Of a DNA stretch of 64,000 bases, positions 18,870 to 27,971 are shown piece by piece. A model generated the notes under the pieces. The model was not told the DNA's origin and ran no database searches. It was given only the letters and a program-made list of their open reading frames with translations. Positions within the stretch are counted from its first letter, which is position 1. Each line of letters starts with the position of its first letter. A program made the translations under genes and the position numbers. Where the stretch lies: positions 4,398,375-4,462,374 of the forward strand of contig NZ_KB892705.1 in the NCBI RefSeq assembly GCF_000373905.1, written 5' to 3'. Source of the DNA: Mycobacterium sp. 155 (GTDB taxonomy: Bacteria > Actinomycetota > Actinomycetes > Mycobacteriales > Mycobacteriaceae).

Positions 18870-19658
18870 GTGAACCTGGCTTACGACGAACGAGGCAAGG
18901 GTGAGCCGGTGCTCTTCATCGCCGGCCGCGGAGGCGCCGGGCGCACCTGGCATCTGCATCAGGTGCCGGAGTTCCAGCGTGCGGGCTATCGCTGCATCAC
19001 CTTCGACAACCGGGGCGTGGGTGCAACCGAGAACGCCGAGGGATTCGACACCGCCCAGATGGTGGCCGACACCGCCGAGCTCATCGAGAAGCTCGACGTG
19101 GCACCGGCCCGTGTCGTCGGCGTCTCGATGGGATCGTTCATCGCCCAGGAACTGATGCTGGCCCGGCCCGATCTGGTGCACTCGGCAGTACTGCTGGCCA
19201 CCCGCGGTCGTCATGACCGTGCGCGCGAGTTCTTTCGAGACGCCGAACGTGAACTGGAGCGTTCGGGGGTTCAGCTGCCACGGCTATTCGATGCGAAAGT
19301 ACGTATGTTGGAAAGCTTTTCACCCAAGACCCTCAACAACGACGTGGCGGCGCGGGACTGGAGTGAGATGTTCACCATGTGGCCGACCAAGCAAACCCCC
19401 GGCCTGCGTACCCAACTCGACGTCGGTCCGGACGGCAACCGGTTGCCTGCTTACGGAGCCATCCATACGCCGGTGCTCGTCGTCGGGTTCGCCGACGACG
19501 TGGTGTTGCCGCCACATCTGGGGCAGGAAGTGGCAGAGGCCATCCCGAACGCCCGCTACCTGGAGATACCCGATACCGGCCACCTGGGATTCATCGAGAA
19601 ACCGCAGGAAGTCAACGCCGCGATCCTCAATTTCTTCGCTGAATCGCGAGCCCAATAG
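18870..19658 (+). CDS. bpoC: Alpha/beta hydrolase BpoC
   Basis: A 262-aa alpha/beta hydrolase matching M. tuberculosis Rv0554 in length, position and sequence as I recall it. The oxyanion region is FIAGRGGAGRTWH, the nucleophile elbow is VGVSMGSFIAQ, the acid is near VVGFADDVVLPP and the catalytic histidine is in DTGHLGFIEKP. It is annotated historically as a non-haem peroxidase, but a hydrolase or lyase role is equally compatible. It sits 9 bases before menD and downstream of menC, so a function in the menaquinone pathway (the MenH step) is an attractive inference. The GTG at 18870 is the start by homology. Confidence 0.9.
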   Translation: MNLAYDERGKGEPVLFIAGRGGAGRTWHLHQVPEFQRAGYRCITFDNRGVGATENAEGFDTAQMVADTAELIEKLDVAPARVVGVSMGSFIAQELMLARPDLVHSAVLLATRGRHDRAREFFRDAERELERSGVQLPRLFDAKVRMLESFSPKTLNNDVAARDWSEMFTMWPTKQTPGLRTQLDVGPDGNRLPAYGAIHTPVLVVGFADDVVLPPHLGQEVAEAIPNARYLEIPDTGHLGFIEKPQEVNAAILNFFAESRAQ

Positions 19659-19667
19659 GCTGTGGGG

Positions 19668-21314
19668 GTGAACCCATCGACGGCACAAGCCCGTGTCGTC
19701 GTCGACGAACTCATTCGCGGCGGCGTCCGCGACGTTGTGCTGTGCCCCGGATCACGCAACGCTCCGTTCGCGTTCGCGTTGGCCGATGCTGACCGGGCCG
19801 GGCGGATCCGTCTGCACGTGCGTATCGACGAACGGACCGCCGGCTACCTGGCCATCGGGCTTGCGGTCGCCGAACATGCCCCTGTTTGCGTAGCCATGAC
19901 CTCCGGCACGGCGGTCGCCAACCTCGGGCCCGCGGTGGTCGAAGCCAATTACGCGCGGGTTCCGCTGATCGTGCTGAGCGCCAACCGACCGTATGAGCTG
20001 CTCGGCACCGGCGCCAACCAGACCTTCGAACAGCTCGGCTATTTCGGTACCCAGGTGCGGGCCAACGTCAGTCTCGGACTGGCCCCTGATCTCACCGGTG
20101 GCGCGCATGGCGAGATGGATGCGCTCAATGCCCAGTGGCGGTCGGCGACCTGCCGGGTGCTCGCGGCCGCCACCGGTTCCCGCACCGCGAACGCCGGCCC
20201 GGTGCAATTCGACATCCCGCTGCGGGAACCGCTGGTTCCGGACGACACCGCCGGCGCGTCCGGCTTGTTTCCCGCCGGCCGGCCCGGCGGTAAGCCGTGG
20301 ACCTACACCCCGCCGGTCACGTTCGACCAACCGCTCGACATCGACCTGACGCCGGACACCGTCGTGATCGCCGGCCACGGCGCCGGGGTGCACCCGAATC
20401 TGGCCGGACTTCCGACGGTCCCCGAGCCGACCGCACCTCCGGCCGCCAACCCGCTGCACCCGCTCGCACTGCGCCTGGTGCATCCGCAGCAGGTCATCAT
20501 GCTGGGCCGGCCCACTCTGCACCGTCCGGTGTCGGCGCTGCTGGCCGACCCGTCGGTGCCCGTCTACGCGTTGACCACAGGTCCGCGCTGGCCCGATGTC
20601 TCCGGCAATTCGCAGGCCACCGGTACCCGCGCGATCACCTCCGGAACCCCGAACGCGGCCTGGCTGCGGCGGTGCGCCGAGATGAATCGGCATGCGGTGG
20701 CCGCGGTTCGTAGCCAGCTTGCGGCGCATCCGCTGACCACCGGACTGCATGTCGCGGCGGCGGTAGCCGCGGCACTGCGCCCCGGGGACCAGCTCGTGCT
20801 CGGTGCGTCGAACCCGGTCCGTGACGCCGCGTTGGTGGCGCTGGACGCCACCGGCGTGAAGGTGCAGTCGAACCGCGGGGTGGCCGGCATCGACGGCACG
20901 GTGTCGACGGCCGTCGGCGCGGCTCTGGCCCACGAGCCCGTCGGCCGGACGATCGCGCTCATGGGCGACCTGACCTTCGTGCACGACAGCTCGGGGCTGC
21001 TGATCGGCCCGACCGAGCCGACGCCGCGCGCGCTGACCATCGTGGTCTCGAACGACAACGGTGGCGGCATCTTCGAACTGCTCGAGCAGGGGGATCCGCG
21101 GTTCTCCGACGTGTCGTCCCGGGTCTTCGGCACCCCGCATGACGTTGACGTCGGTGCACTGTGCCGGGCCTACCACATCGAATACCGCCAGATCGAGGTC
21201 GACGAACTCTGCGACGCGCTGGCCGAAGCCACCGGCGCGATGCGGGTGCTTGAGGTGAAGGCCGACCGGTCTTCACTGCGGGCGCTGCATGCGTCGATCA
21301 AGGCCGCGTTGTGA
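19668..21314 (+). CDS. menD: SEPHCHC synthase MenD
   Basis: MenD, a ThDP-dependent enzyme, adds 2-oxoglutarate-derived succinyl semialdehyde to isochorismate. The ThDP glutamate region lies in [31 protein letters not shown] at the N-terminus is a MenD signature. The C-terminal pyrophosphate-binding motif is [14 protein letters not shown] followed by [17 protein letters not shown]. The protein is 548 aa from the GTG at 19668, with a GTG at 19662 as alternative; M. tuberculosis MenD is 554 aa. Its end overlaps the next gene by 4 bases. Confidence 0.96.
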   Translation: MNPSTAQARVVVDELIRGGVRDVVLCPGSRNAPFAFALADADRAGRIRLHVRIDERTAGYLAIGLAVAEHAPVCVAMTSGTAVANLGPAVVEANYARVPLIVLSANRPYELLGTGANQTFEQLGYFGTQVRANVSLGLAPDLTGGAHGEMDALNAQWRSATCRVLAAATGSRTANAGPVQFDIPLREPLVPDDTAGASGLFPAGRPGGKPWTYTPPVTFDQPLDIDLTPDTVVIAGHGAGVHPNLAGLPTVPEPTAPPAANPLHPLALRLVHPQQVIMLGRPTLHRPVSALLADPSVPVYALTTGPRWPDVSGNSQATGTRAITSGTPNAAWLRRCAEMNRHAVAAVRSQLAAHPLTTGLHVAAAVAAALRPGDQLVLGASNPVRDAALVALDATGVKVQSNRGVAGIDGTVSTAVGAALAHEPVGRTIALMGDLTFVHDSSGLLIGPTEPTPRALTIVVSNDNGGGIFELLEQGDPRFSDVSSRVFGTPHDVDVGALCRAYHIEYRQIEVDELCDALAEATGAMRVLEVKADRSSLRALHASIKAAL

Positions 21315-21871
21315 GCAGCCCGCGTGCGGGCATAACCGCGGTCGTGCTCCGGCTGCGTGCGGCGGTACAGGCACTGCTTCCGCGGCTCTCGGGCGAAGCG
21401 TGTGAGACGAGATCCCAGCGCGTCATCCGCCGGGTGCGGATCGGGATCGTGATCGTCGCGTGTCTGGTGACCCTGCAGTCGGTGCTGCTGGTGCTGGGTG
21501 CCTGGCGCAACGACCGGCAGATCGAACGTCACATGGGCGTGGCCGCTGCCGAGGTGCTCAGCGCGGGCCCGCGGCGTTCGACGATCGAGTTCGTCACCCC
21601 CGACCGGGTGACGTACCGGCCCGAGCTCGGGGTGCTGTACCCCTCGGAGCTCGACACCGGCATGCGGATCTACGTCGAATACGACAAGAACGACCCCGAC
21701 CTGGTGCGCGTGCGCAACCGCAACGCGTCGTTGGCGATCATTCCTGCCGGGTCCATCGCAGTGGTGGGCTGGCTGGTAGCCGGTGCGGCACTGACCGGGC
21801 TGTTCTTTCTGCAGAAGCGGCTGGACCGTCAGATCGACGACAAGAGCTTGGACAGCCAGTTGTTGTCGTAG
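21311..21871 (+). CDS. DUF3592-like membrane protein (Rv0556-like)
   Basis: A 186-aa protein with hydrophobic helices at about residues 44-64 and 141-165 and a soluble beta-rich segment between them ([23 protein letters not shown], split here by reading as one region), a layout resembling DUF3592 proteins. It overlaps menD by 4 bases, so translation is coupled. Its last 43 bases overlap the convergent DsbA-like gene. Function unknown; the conserved place directly after menD suggests a role near the membrane steps of menaquinone synthesis, which is inference. Confidence 0.85.
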   Translation: MSSPRAGITAVVLRLRAAVQALLPRLSGEACETRSQRVIRRVRIGIVIVACLVTLQSVLLVLGAWRNDRQIERHMGVAAAEVLSAGPRRSTIEFVTPDRVTYRPELGVLYPSELDTGMRIYVEYDKNDPDLVRVRNRNASLAIIPAGSIAVVGWLVAGAALTGLFFLQKRLDRQIDDKSLDSQLLS

Positions 21872-22500
21872 ATGTCGATCACATCGTCGTTCTGCAGGTC
21901 ATAGACCGTGGGGGTGGCGATGGTGTCCTGGATCTCGCTGAGGAATTCGACGTTCTGGTCGGCCATCTCGTCGGTGTCGACACCGGATCGGCCGGCGGCG
22001 ATCTTGGCGACCTGCTCCGATCCGACGCCGCTTTCGCGGGCCATATCTGCCAACTGCTGGTTGCTGGGGGCCTGGCCACCTGGCTGCTGATGGCTCCACA
22101 GATCCTCGACGTAGTCCTGGAATGCGACGCCGCCGGTGCCCGGTCCCGCCGCCAGGAACAACGCATTGCTCACGCGGGCCGAATAGTCGTTGCCGTCGGC
22201 ATCGAGAAACGTCATCGGGCGGTAGGTGACGCCGAGCTCACCGAGGTTGATGTAACTGGCGATGTCCTTGCCGAAGTCATGCTGCAGCTGGGCGCAGTGC
22301 GGGCACTGCGGTTCGGTGAAGATCTCGATCTGCAGGGGCGCGTCGGTGAACCCCACGTGAATGCCCGAACCGTCCCTGGTGATCTCGGTCGGCGGTCCGT
22401 CGGGGTCGGGGGCGGCGGAGCCGGAGACCACCTGGGTACAGCCCGCGGTGGTCAGTACCAGGCTCATCGCCAGGGCGCCGAGCAACCGCGTGAACTGCAT
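21829..22500 (-). CDS. DsbA-like thioredoxin-fold lipoprotein
   Basis: A 223-aa exported protein. The signal sequence ends in a lipobox-like TTAGC, so it is probably a lipoprotein. The thioredoxin-fold active site is CPHC in [17 protein letters not shown], the DsbA-type dithiol, and a conserved [10 protein letters not shown] segment carries the cis-proline. It likely handles disulfides in the cell envelope. The ATG at 22498-22500 (MQFTRLL) is chosen because it directly precedes the signal peptide. It overlaps the convergent membrane-protein gene by 43 bases. Confidence 0.88.
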   Translation of the reverse strand: MQFTRLLGALAMSLVLTTAGCTQVVSGSAAPDPDGPPTEITRDGSGIHVGFTDAPLQIEIFTEPQCPHCAQLQHDFGKDIASYINLGELGVTYRPMTFLDADGNDYSARVSNALFLAAGPGTGGVAFQDYVEDLWSHQQPGGQAPSNQQLADMARESGVGSEQVAKIAAGRSGVDTDEMADQNVEFLSEIQDTIATPTVYDLQNDDVIDIYDNNWLSKLLSSI

Positions 22501-22606
22501 GGCATCTGAGCGTAGTCGCAGGATGTGCCGAGCCGACAGGTCAGGTTTTGCGTGTCGTATCCCTTTCGGCAACCTTTGCGACAGTTACCGCTGGGACGAT
22601 CGTGAC

Positions 22607-23749
22607 GTGCGCGTGGCGATCGTTGCAGAGTCCTTTCTCCCGAATGTCAATGGCGTCACCAACTCTGTGCTTCGGGTCATCGAGCATCTGCGCCGTACCG
22701 GTCACGAGGTTATGGTCATCGCGCCGGACACCCCGCGTAGGCAGCCGCCGGCCGATCGACTCCACGACGGCATCCGGGTGCATCGGGTGCCGTCGCACAT
22801 CTTCCCGAAAGTGACGTCACTGCCGCTGGCGGTGCCGCGACCCCGGATGGTGAGTGTGCTTCGTGGGTTCGCGCCCGACGTCGTGCATCTCGCATCACCC
22901 GCGCTACTCGGTTGGGGCGGTGTGCATGCCGCGCGCTACCTGGGCGTACCGACAGTGGCGGTGTTCCAGACCGACGTTGCCGGTTTCGCCGAGAGTTACG
23001 GCGTCGGCGTGCTCTCATGTGTGTCCTGGGCGTGGACGCGACGGCTGCACAGCAAGGCCGACCGCACCCTGGCTCCGTCCACGTCAGCGATGGAAAACCT
23101 TGAGAAACACGGGATTCCGCGTGTCTACAAATGGGCTCGGGGCGTGGACGTCACCGGCTTCGCGCCGTCGGCACGCGATGAGCAGTTGCGGTCCGCCTGG
23201 TCCCCGGACGGGCGGCCGGTGGTCGGCTTCGTCGGCCGGCTGGCCCCGGAAAAGCATGTGGAGCGCCTCGCCGCCCTGGCCACGCGCGATGATCTGCAAC
23301 TGGTCATCGTCGGCGACGGGGTCGACCGCGCCAAGCTCCAATCAATCCTTTCCTCAGCGGTTTTCACCGGTGAGCTGCGCGGTGAGGCGCTGGCCGCCGC
23401 GTACGCCAGCATGGACGTGTTCGTTCACCCCGGCGAGCATGAGACGTTCTGCCAGGCCGTCCAGGAGGCGATGGCGTCCGGGGTTCCGGTGATCGCGCCA
23501 GACGCCGGCGGCCCGCGAGATCTGGTGGCGCCGTACCGCACCGGGCTGCTGCTCGCGGTCGACGAGTTCGAGACGGCACTGCCCGCGGCGGTCGATCACC
23601 TCATCGCCGATCGGTCGCGATACTCGGTGGCGGCGCGGCGCAGTGTGCTGGGCCGCACCTGGCCCGCGATCTGCGACGAACTGATCGGGCACTACGAGGC
23701 CGTGCAACCGCCGCGCGCCGATGTGACGCTGCGCCGACATGCCGGCTGA
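22607..23749 (+). CDS. mgtA: GDP-mannose-dependent alpha-mannosyltransferase MgtA
   Basis: A 380-aa GT4-family (GT-B fold) glycosyltransferase matching M. tuberculosis Rv0557 (MgtA, once called PimB). The N-terminus [20 protein letters not shown] is characteristic. The C-terminal half has [16 protein letters not shown] and the donor-site E-x7-E motif in [17 protein letters not shown] followed by [12 protein letters not shown]. MgtA mannosylates glucuronic-acid diacylglycerol in lipomannan-type glycolipid synthesis. The GTG at 22607 is the start by homology; the in-frame region upstream is antisense to the DsbA-like gene. Confidence 0.93.
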   Translation: MRVAIVAESFLPNVNGVTNSVLRVIEHLRRTGHEVMVIAPDTPRRQPPADRLHDGIRVHRVPSHIFPKVTSLPLAVPRPRMVSVLRGFAPDVVHLASPALLGWGGVHAARYLGVPTVAVFQTDVAGFAESYGVGVLSCVSWAWTRRLHSKADRTLAPSTSAMENLEKHGIPRVYKWARGVDVTGFAPSARDEQLRSAWSPDGRPVVGFVGRLAPEKHVERLAALATRDDLQLVIVGDGVDRAKLQSILSSAVFTGELRGEALAAAYASMDVFVHPGEHETFCQAVQEAMASGVPVIAPDAGGPRDLVAPYRTGLLLAVDEFETALPAAVDHLIADRSRYSVAARRSVLGRTWPAICDELIGHYEAVQPPRADVTLRRHAG

Positions 23750-23773
23750 CGCCTGGGCAGGCTCGTCGAGCTG

Positions 23774-24127
23774 TCAGGCGTGGAGGACGGTGTCGGCGGC
23801 CCCGGTCTGTGGCTGATGAGCGCCCAGTGCCACCCGAATCACGGCGAGGGCGGTGTCGTCGGTGGCGATGTACACCTGCCGCTTGCCGTGGCGCCGGGCG
23901 CGCACCAGGCCGGCGAGTTTGAGTTTGCTCAGGTGGTGGCTGACCGTGGCGATGCTTTGACCGGTCTTTTCCGCGAGCGTCCCGACGTCCTGCTCGCCGC
24001 TGTCGAGCAGCCAGAGGATGTGCAGCCGAACCGTGGCCGACAACAGGCCGAACAACGAAGCGGTGTCCTGAAGCTCCCGGGGCGACACGGTGCCGACCGG
24101 CCCGGGCGCGGCGGCGGAGGCGGGCAC
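23774..24127 (-). CDS. ArsR family transcriptional regulator
   Basis: A 117-aa winged-helix repressor: LFGLLSATVRLHILWLLDSGEQDVGTLAEKTG, then the recognition helix SIATVSHHLSKLKLAGLV and the wing RRHGKRQVYIATDD. No CxC-type arsenic or cadmium site is present; one C-terminal His (GAHQPQ) and the two His in the recognition helix remain, so the signal is unknown. It is divergent from menG, and a TCAA-gtgt-TTGA palindrome lies between the two genes (24178-24191). Confidence 0.92.
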   Translation of the reverse strand: MPASAAAPGPVGTVSPRELQDTASLFGLLSATVRLHILWLLDSGEQDVGTLAEKTGQSIATVSHHLSKLKLAGLVRARRHGKRQVYIATDDTALAVIRVALGAHQPQTGAADTVLHA

Positions 24128-24177
24128 GGAACTCCTCTCGACGTCCCTGACCTAGACTGTCTCATTCACAACGCTTG

Positions 24178-24191
24178 CTCAAGTGTTTGAG
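24178..24191. promoter_or_regulatory. Putative ArsR operator between arsR and menG
   Basis: CTCAA-GTGT-TTGAG, a perfect 5-bp inverted repeat with a 4-base spacer. The TCAA-N4-TTGA core is the kind of site bound by ArsR/SmtB repressors. It lies 51 bases from the arsR start and 70 bases from menG, so one site could control both. Confidence 0.5.
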
Positions 24192-24260
24192 TTTACTGGT
24201 AGTCACTGCGCAGCTGCACCGGGACTGGCCGTAACCAGCCGGCCGGGTAGCGTCAGCACG

Positions 24261-24950
24261 GTGAGTCGAGCGAGCCTGGAGAAGAACCCGCACGAGGTCG
24301 CGTCGATGTTCGACGCGGTGGCGCGACGCTACGACCTCACCAACACCGTGATGTCGTTGGGCCAGGACCGGTTCTGGCGGCGGCAGACTCGCGCGGCGCT
24401 GGATATCGGGCCGGGGGACAAGGTGCTGGACCTCGCGGCCGGGACGGCGGTGTCGACGGTCGAGTTGGCCACCTCGGGTGCGTGGTGTGTGGCCGCGGAC
24501 TTCTCGGTCGGCATGTTGGCGGCCGGGGCCGTGCGCCCAGTGCCCAAGGTGGGGGCCGATGCCACCCGGCTGCCGTTCGCCGACGGCGTGTTCGACGCAG
24601 TGACCATCAGCTTCGGGCTGCGCAACGTCGTCGACCACGTGGAGGGGCTGCGAGAGATGGCCCGGGTGACGCGGCCGGGCGGTCGACTCGTCGTGTGCGA
24701 GTTCTCCACCCCGACCAACCGCGCCTTCGCCACGGTCTACAAGGAGTACCTGATGCGGGCACTGCCTGCGATGGCATCGGCCGTCTCAAGCAATCCCGAG
24801 GCCTACGTCTACCTCGCCGAGTCGATCCGGGCCTGGCCCGATCAAGCCGAGCTCGCCCGTCGGATCGGTGCGGCCGGGTGGTCGAATGTGCGCTGGCGCA
24901 ACCTCACTGGCGGAATCGTCGCACTGCATGCCGCGACGAAGCCGCTGTAG
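24261..24950 (+). CDS. menG: Demethylmenaquinone methyltransferase (MenG/UbiE)
   Basis: A 229-aa class I SAM methyltransferase that makes the last ring methylation of menaquinone (called menH in M. tuberculosis, Rv0558). SAM motif I is [16 protein letters not shown]; UbiE signatures are [16 protein letters not shown] at the N-terminus, [12 protein letters not shown] in the middle and [18 protein letters not shown] at the end. The GTG at 24261 ([10 protein letters not shown]) is chosen by homology. It is followed within about 20 bases by the CobW-type GTPase. Confidence 0.95.
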   Translation: MSRASLEKNPHEVASMFDAVARRYDLTNTVMSLGQDRFWRRQTRAALDIGPGDKVLDLAAGTAVSTVELATSGAWCVAADFSVGMLAAGAVRPVPKVGADATRLPFADGVFDAVTISFGLRNVVDHVEGLREMARVTRPGGRLVVCEFSTPTNRAFATVYKEYLMRALPAMASAVSSNPEAYVYLAESIRAWPDQAELARRIGAAGWSNVRWRNLTGGIVALHAATKPL

Positions 24951-24972
24951 GCGGGCGGCGTTGTCTGGGTCG

Positions 24973-25953
24973 GTGCCTGTGCTGGCCATCGCAGGCCATC
25001 TCGGCTCCGGGAAGACCACACTGCTCAATCACCTGCTGCGCAACAGTCGCGGGGTACGAATCGGTGCCCTCGTCAATGACTTCGGCGCGGTCAACATCGA
25101 CGCCATGCTGATCGCGGGCCAGGTGGATGCGATGGCTTCGCTGTCCAACGGTTGCATCTGCTGCGCTGTGGACGCCGACGAGGCGGCCGACATGCTCGGC
25201 AAGCTGGCAGCGGTCAAACCCCGGCTGGACCTCATCGTGGTGGAGGCCAGCGGACTGGCCGAGCCGTCCGCGCTGGCGCGCACGCTGGCCACCGCCGACG
25301 ACAACCGGTATCACTATGCGGGCCTGGTGTTGATGGTCGACGCGATGGAGTCCGCGCGTGCCGACCTCGGGCACAGTGTGCGGGTGGCAGATCTGGTCGT
25401 GCTCAACAAAGCGGACCAAGTGAGCGCCGACGATCTCGCTGCGGTCGCCGACACGGTACGTGAACTCAATCCGCGGGTTCCGTTGTTGCCCACCGAGTTC
25501 GGTCGCGTGGACCCGGCGCTGCTGATCGACGCACCGGCGCGCACGTCCCGGGCCGGACAGCTCAGCCTCGATGAATTGCTCTGGGAGACCGATGCTCACG
25601 ATGAGCATGAGCATGCCGCCTACCAGAGTGTGGAGTTCACGACGGACCGGGCTCTCGATCCTCGTCGGCTGATGGGCTTTCTGCGCGACCGGCCGGCGGG
25701 ACTGTACCGGGCAAAGGGCTTCATCGACTTCGGTGCCGCCGGCTCCGGACGCAAGTTTCTCCTGCAATTGGTGGGTAGCTCGTTGCGGTTCTCCCGGCGA
25801 CGCTGGGACGCCGCCGAGCACCGGGGCACGACTCTGGTGCTGATCGGTACGGATATGTGCGCCGAAGAGGTGCGCTCGGCACTGCAAGACTGCGTCAGCG
25901 TGGAGCCGCCGGACGATCAGGCGATCCTCGGAGTGCTGCGCTACGCCGATTGA
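24973..25953 (+). CDS. CobW/G3E family GTP-binding protein
   Basis: A 326-aa G3E P-loop GTPase. Walker A is GHLGSGKTTLLNHLL, the metal-binding CxCC is NGCICCAVD, the Walker-B-like EASGLAEPS and the base-recognition NKADQ are all present, and a CobW C-terminal domain occupies about residues 215-320. A small His cluster (DAHDEHEHAAY) may bind metal. Such proteins act as zinc or cobalt chaperones. The start is one of TTG 24961, GTG 24973 or GTG 24979; 24973 is preferred. It probably shares a transcript with menG. Confidence 0.9.
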   Translation: MPVLAIAGHLGSGKTTLLNHLLRNSRGVRIGALVNDFGAVNIDAMLIAGQVDAMASLSNGCICCAVDADEAADMLGKLAAVKPRLDLIVVEASGLAEPSALARTLATADDNRYHYAGLVLMVDAMESARADLGHSVRVADLVVLNKADQVSADDLAAVADTVRELNPRVPLLPTEFGRVDPALLIDAPARTSRAGQLSLDELLWETDAHDEHEHAAYQSVEFTTDRALDPRRLMGFLRDRPAGLYRAKGFIDFGAAGSGRKFLLQLVGSSLRFSRRRWDAAEHRGTTLVLIGTDMCAEEVRSALQDCVSVEPPDDQAILGVLRYAD

Positions 25954-25975
25954 CGAAACCTGGTACCAACGAATC

Positions 25976-26458
25976 ATGCGACCAGACACGTTGATCAAGA
26001 CCGCATCCGCTACGTTCGCCGCAGCTGTGGCGGGCGGCCTGGCAAGCCGGCCCGCGCAGTCGTCGTGGTATGCCGCGTTGCGCAAACCGTCGTTTCAGCC
26101 GCCTCGCCAGGCGTTTCCGGTCGTATGGCCGGTTCTCTACGCCGACATTGCGACCGTGTCGGCGTCTGCGTTGGACGCGCTGAACGCCGAAAACCGGGAT
26201 GCCCAGGCGCGCTCGTTCACCGCGGCACTGGCGGCCAACCTCGTCATGAATGCCGGCTGGTCGTGGATTTTCTTCTCGCAGAAGCGGCTCGGTGCCGCGG
26301 CCATCGCCGCAGCGGCACTCACAGCCAGCAGCGCCGATCTCACGCGACGCGCCGTCGCTGCCCAGGGCCCGCGCGGTGCGGTGCTCGCCCCGTATCCGAT
26401 GTGGTGCGCGTTCGCGACGGTGCTTTCCACACGGATCTGGATGCTCAACAGGTCCTAG
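25976..26458 (+). CDS. TspO/MBR family membrane protein
   Basis: A 160-aa five-helix membrane protein of the tryptophan-rich sensory protein (TspO) family. The family pattern WYAALRKPSFQPPRQAFPVVWPVLYA is present at residues 31-57 (shown in part: WYAALRKPSFQPP), and NAGWSWIFF corresponds to the third helix. TspO binds porphyrins and is linked to oxidative stress in bacteria. It ends 3 bases before the left end of the insertion sequence and appears intact. Confidence 0.9.
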   Translation: MRPDTLIKTASATFAAAVAGGLASRPAQSSWYAALRKPSFQPPRQAFPVVWPVLYADIATVSASALDALNAENRDAQARSFTAALAANLVMNAGWSWIFFSQKRLGAAAIAAAALTASSADLTRRAVAAQGPRGAVLAPYPMWCAFATVLSTRIWMLNRS

Positions 26459-26461
26459 ACC

Positions 26462-26497
26462 GTCAAAATTTTTGGCTCTTGTGACGTATCTGTGGGT
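26462..26497 (+). repeat. Left terminal inverted repeat of the ISL3-family element
   Basis: 36 bp beginning GTCAAAATTTTTGGCTCTTG and ending TCTGTGGGT; it is the inverse of 27880-27914 apart from the A/T-run length. Confidence 0.9.
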
Positions 26498-26523
26498 GGT
26501 TGATTGCGCCTGAATGGCCGGAC

Positions 26524-26585
26524 GCCGTTCTCGGTCTAGGTTTTTGGCTTGTCGAAGGTCAAAAACTCATAGAACGGAGAACGGC
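26524..26585 (+). promoter_or_regulatory. Long stem-loop covering the transposase ribosome-binding site
   Basis: GCCGTTCTC (26524-26532) pairs with GAGAACGGC (26577-26585), directly before the GTG and including the SD sequence. An inner stem pairs GTTTTTG (26540-26546) with CAAAAAC (26560-26566). Read-through transcripts from tspO would fold this way and hide the SD, a known way for IS elements to limit transposase synthesis. Confidence 0.55.
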
Positions 26586-27971
26586 GTGCGGAATGCCAGC
26601 TTATGGCGTGCGGTGTTGTGCGTCCAGAACACGGTGATCGACGACGTCGAGTTCGATGAGGCAGCGCAGGTGGTTGTGGCCCATGTGCGGCCCCGTCGAG
26701 CAGCCCGGGGGCGGTGCGGAACCTGCGGTGCGCGGGCCCGCTGGTACGACCGCGGTCAGGGCCGGCGGCGCTGGCGCGCCCTGGACATGGGCACCATCGA
26801 GGTGTTCCTGGAAGCCGATATTCCGCGAGTCGACTGTGCTACCCACGGGCCGACGGTGTGTCAGGTCCCGTGGGCTCGGCACGGCGCCGGGCACACCCGC
26901 GCATTCGATCAGCAGGTGGCCTGGTTGGCTACCCACTGCTCCAAACGAGCGATCACCGAGCTGATGCGGATCGCTTGGCGCACCGTCGGATCGATCATCG
27001 CGCGGGTGTGGGCCGATACCGCCGCCGGGATCGACGCATTCGCCGACCTGACCCGGATCGGGATCGATGAGATCTCCTACAAACGCCACCACAAGTACCT
27101 GACCATCGTGGTCGACCATGACAGCGGCCGGCTGGTGTGGGCCAACACCGGCCGCGATCGGGCGACCGTGCGCGCCTTCTTCGATTCCCTGGAAGCCTCC
27201 GGTGCAGGTCGGTGCGCTCGGATCACCCATGTCAGCGCCGACGGGGCCGAATGGATCGCCGACGTGGTCGCCGATCGCTGCCCCGGCGCGATCCGCTGCG
27301 CTGACCCGTTTCATGTTGTCGGCTGGGCCAACGAGGCACTCGATGAGGTGCGTCGCCAGGCGTGGAACGCTGCCCGACGAGCAGGTCACACCCAGCGCCA
27401 CGGGTGGGTCGCTGGCCGGCGTGTCACCGTGGCCACCGGAGAAGCGAAAGCCTTGAAGCGCACCAGGTTTGCGCTGTGGAAGAACCCGGAGAACCTGAGC
27501 GAGCGGCAACAGGCGAAACTGGAATGGATCGCCAAGACCGACCCTCGGCTCTACCGTGCCTACCTGCTCAAAGAAGCCCTACGCACGATCTTCAAACTGT
27601 CCGTGGACGAGGCCGCCGAAGCACTCGACAAATGGGTCTCCTGGGCGCGGCGCTGCCGCATCGAAGCATTCGTCTTGCTGCAACAACGCATCACCCGCCA
27701 CCGCAGGCAGATCCTGGCCTCCATCGAACACGGACTATCCAACGGGCTCATCGAATCGGCCAACACCAAGATCCGACTCCTCACCCGCATAGCCTTCGGC
27801 TTCGCCACCCCCGAACCCCTGATCGCCCTAGCCATGCTCACCCTCGGAGGACACCGACAGCCCTACCCGGCCGTCAATGACCCACAGATACGTCACAAGA
27901 GCCAAATTTTTGACGACCTTTCCCGGGAGTATGGCGGGGACCAGGGACATCACGAGAACGGCTTGCGCTGA
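26586..27971 (+). CDS. ISL3-family transposase
   Basis: A 461-aa DDE transposase. The N-terminal zinc-ribbon region is CGTCGARARWYDRG with a following DCATHGP. DDE-domain segments are IGIDEISYKRHHKYLTIVVD (first Asp), HVSADGAEWIADVV with IRCADPFHVVGWANEALDEV (second Asp region) and SNGLIESANTKIRLLTRIAF (Glu). The GTG at 26586 has GGAG 7 bases upstream. The frame runs through the right inverted repeat and its stop (27969-27971) lies about 55 bases outside the element, so the last 19 or so residues come from host DNA and the C-terminus overlaps the menJ end. Confidence 0.93.
   Translation: MRNASLWRAVLCVQNTVIDDVEFDEAAQVVVAHVRPRRAARGRCGTCGARARWYDRGQGRRRWRALDMGTIEVFLEADIPRVDCATHGPTVCQVPWARHGAGHTRAFDQQVAWLATHCSKRAITELMRIAWRTVGSIIARVWADTAAGIDAFADLTRIGIDEISYKRHHKYLTIVVDHDSGRLVWANTGRDRATVRAFFDSLEASGAGRCARITHVSADGAEWIADVVADRCPGAIRCADPFHVVGWANEALDEVRRQAWNAARRAGHTQRHGWVAGRRVTVATGEAKALKRTRFALWKNPENLSERQQAKLEWIAKTDPRLYRAYLLKEALRTIFKLSVDEAAEALDKWVSWARRCRIEAFVLLQQRITRHRRQILASIEHGLSNGLIESANTKIRLLTRIAFGFATPEPLIALAMLTLGGHRQPYPAVNDPQIRHKSQIFDDLSREYGGDQGHHENGLR
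27880..27914 (-). repeat. Right terminal inverted repeat of the ISL3-family element
   Basis: 35 bp; the reverse complement begins GTCAAAAATTTGGCTCTTGT. The repeat lies inside the transposase reading frame, which continues past it. Confidence 0.9.

Larger units (their letters stand above)
26461..27915 (+). mobile_element. ISL3-family insertion sequence
   Basis: About 1.45 kb with terminal inverted repeats of about 35 bp. The left end is 26462-26497 and the right end 27880-27914. They share GGCTCTTGTGACGTATCTGT without mismatch and differ only in the length of the A/T run beside the GTCAAAA tip. One transposase gene fills the element. No 8-bp target duplication is visible at the ends, which ISL3 elements usually make. 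It inserted between tspO and menJ without breaking either gene. Confidence 0.9.

Noticed and set aside
26453..27923. Target-site duplication of the ISL3 element
   Set aside because: The 8-base flanks were compared with the ends set at two neighbouring positions and no matching direct repeat was found.
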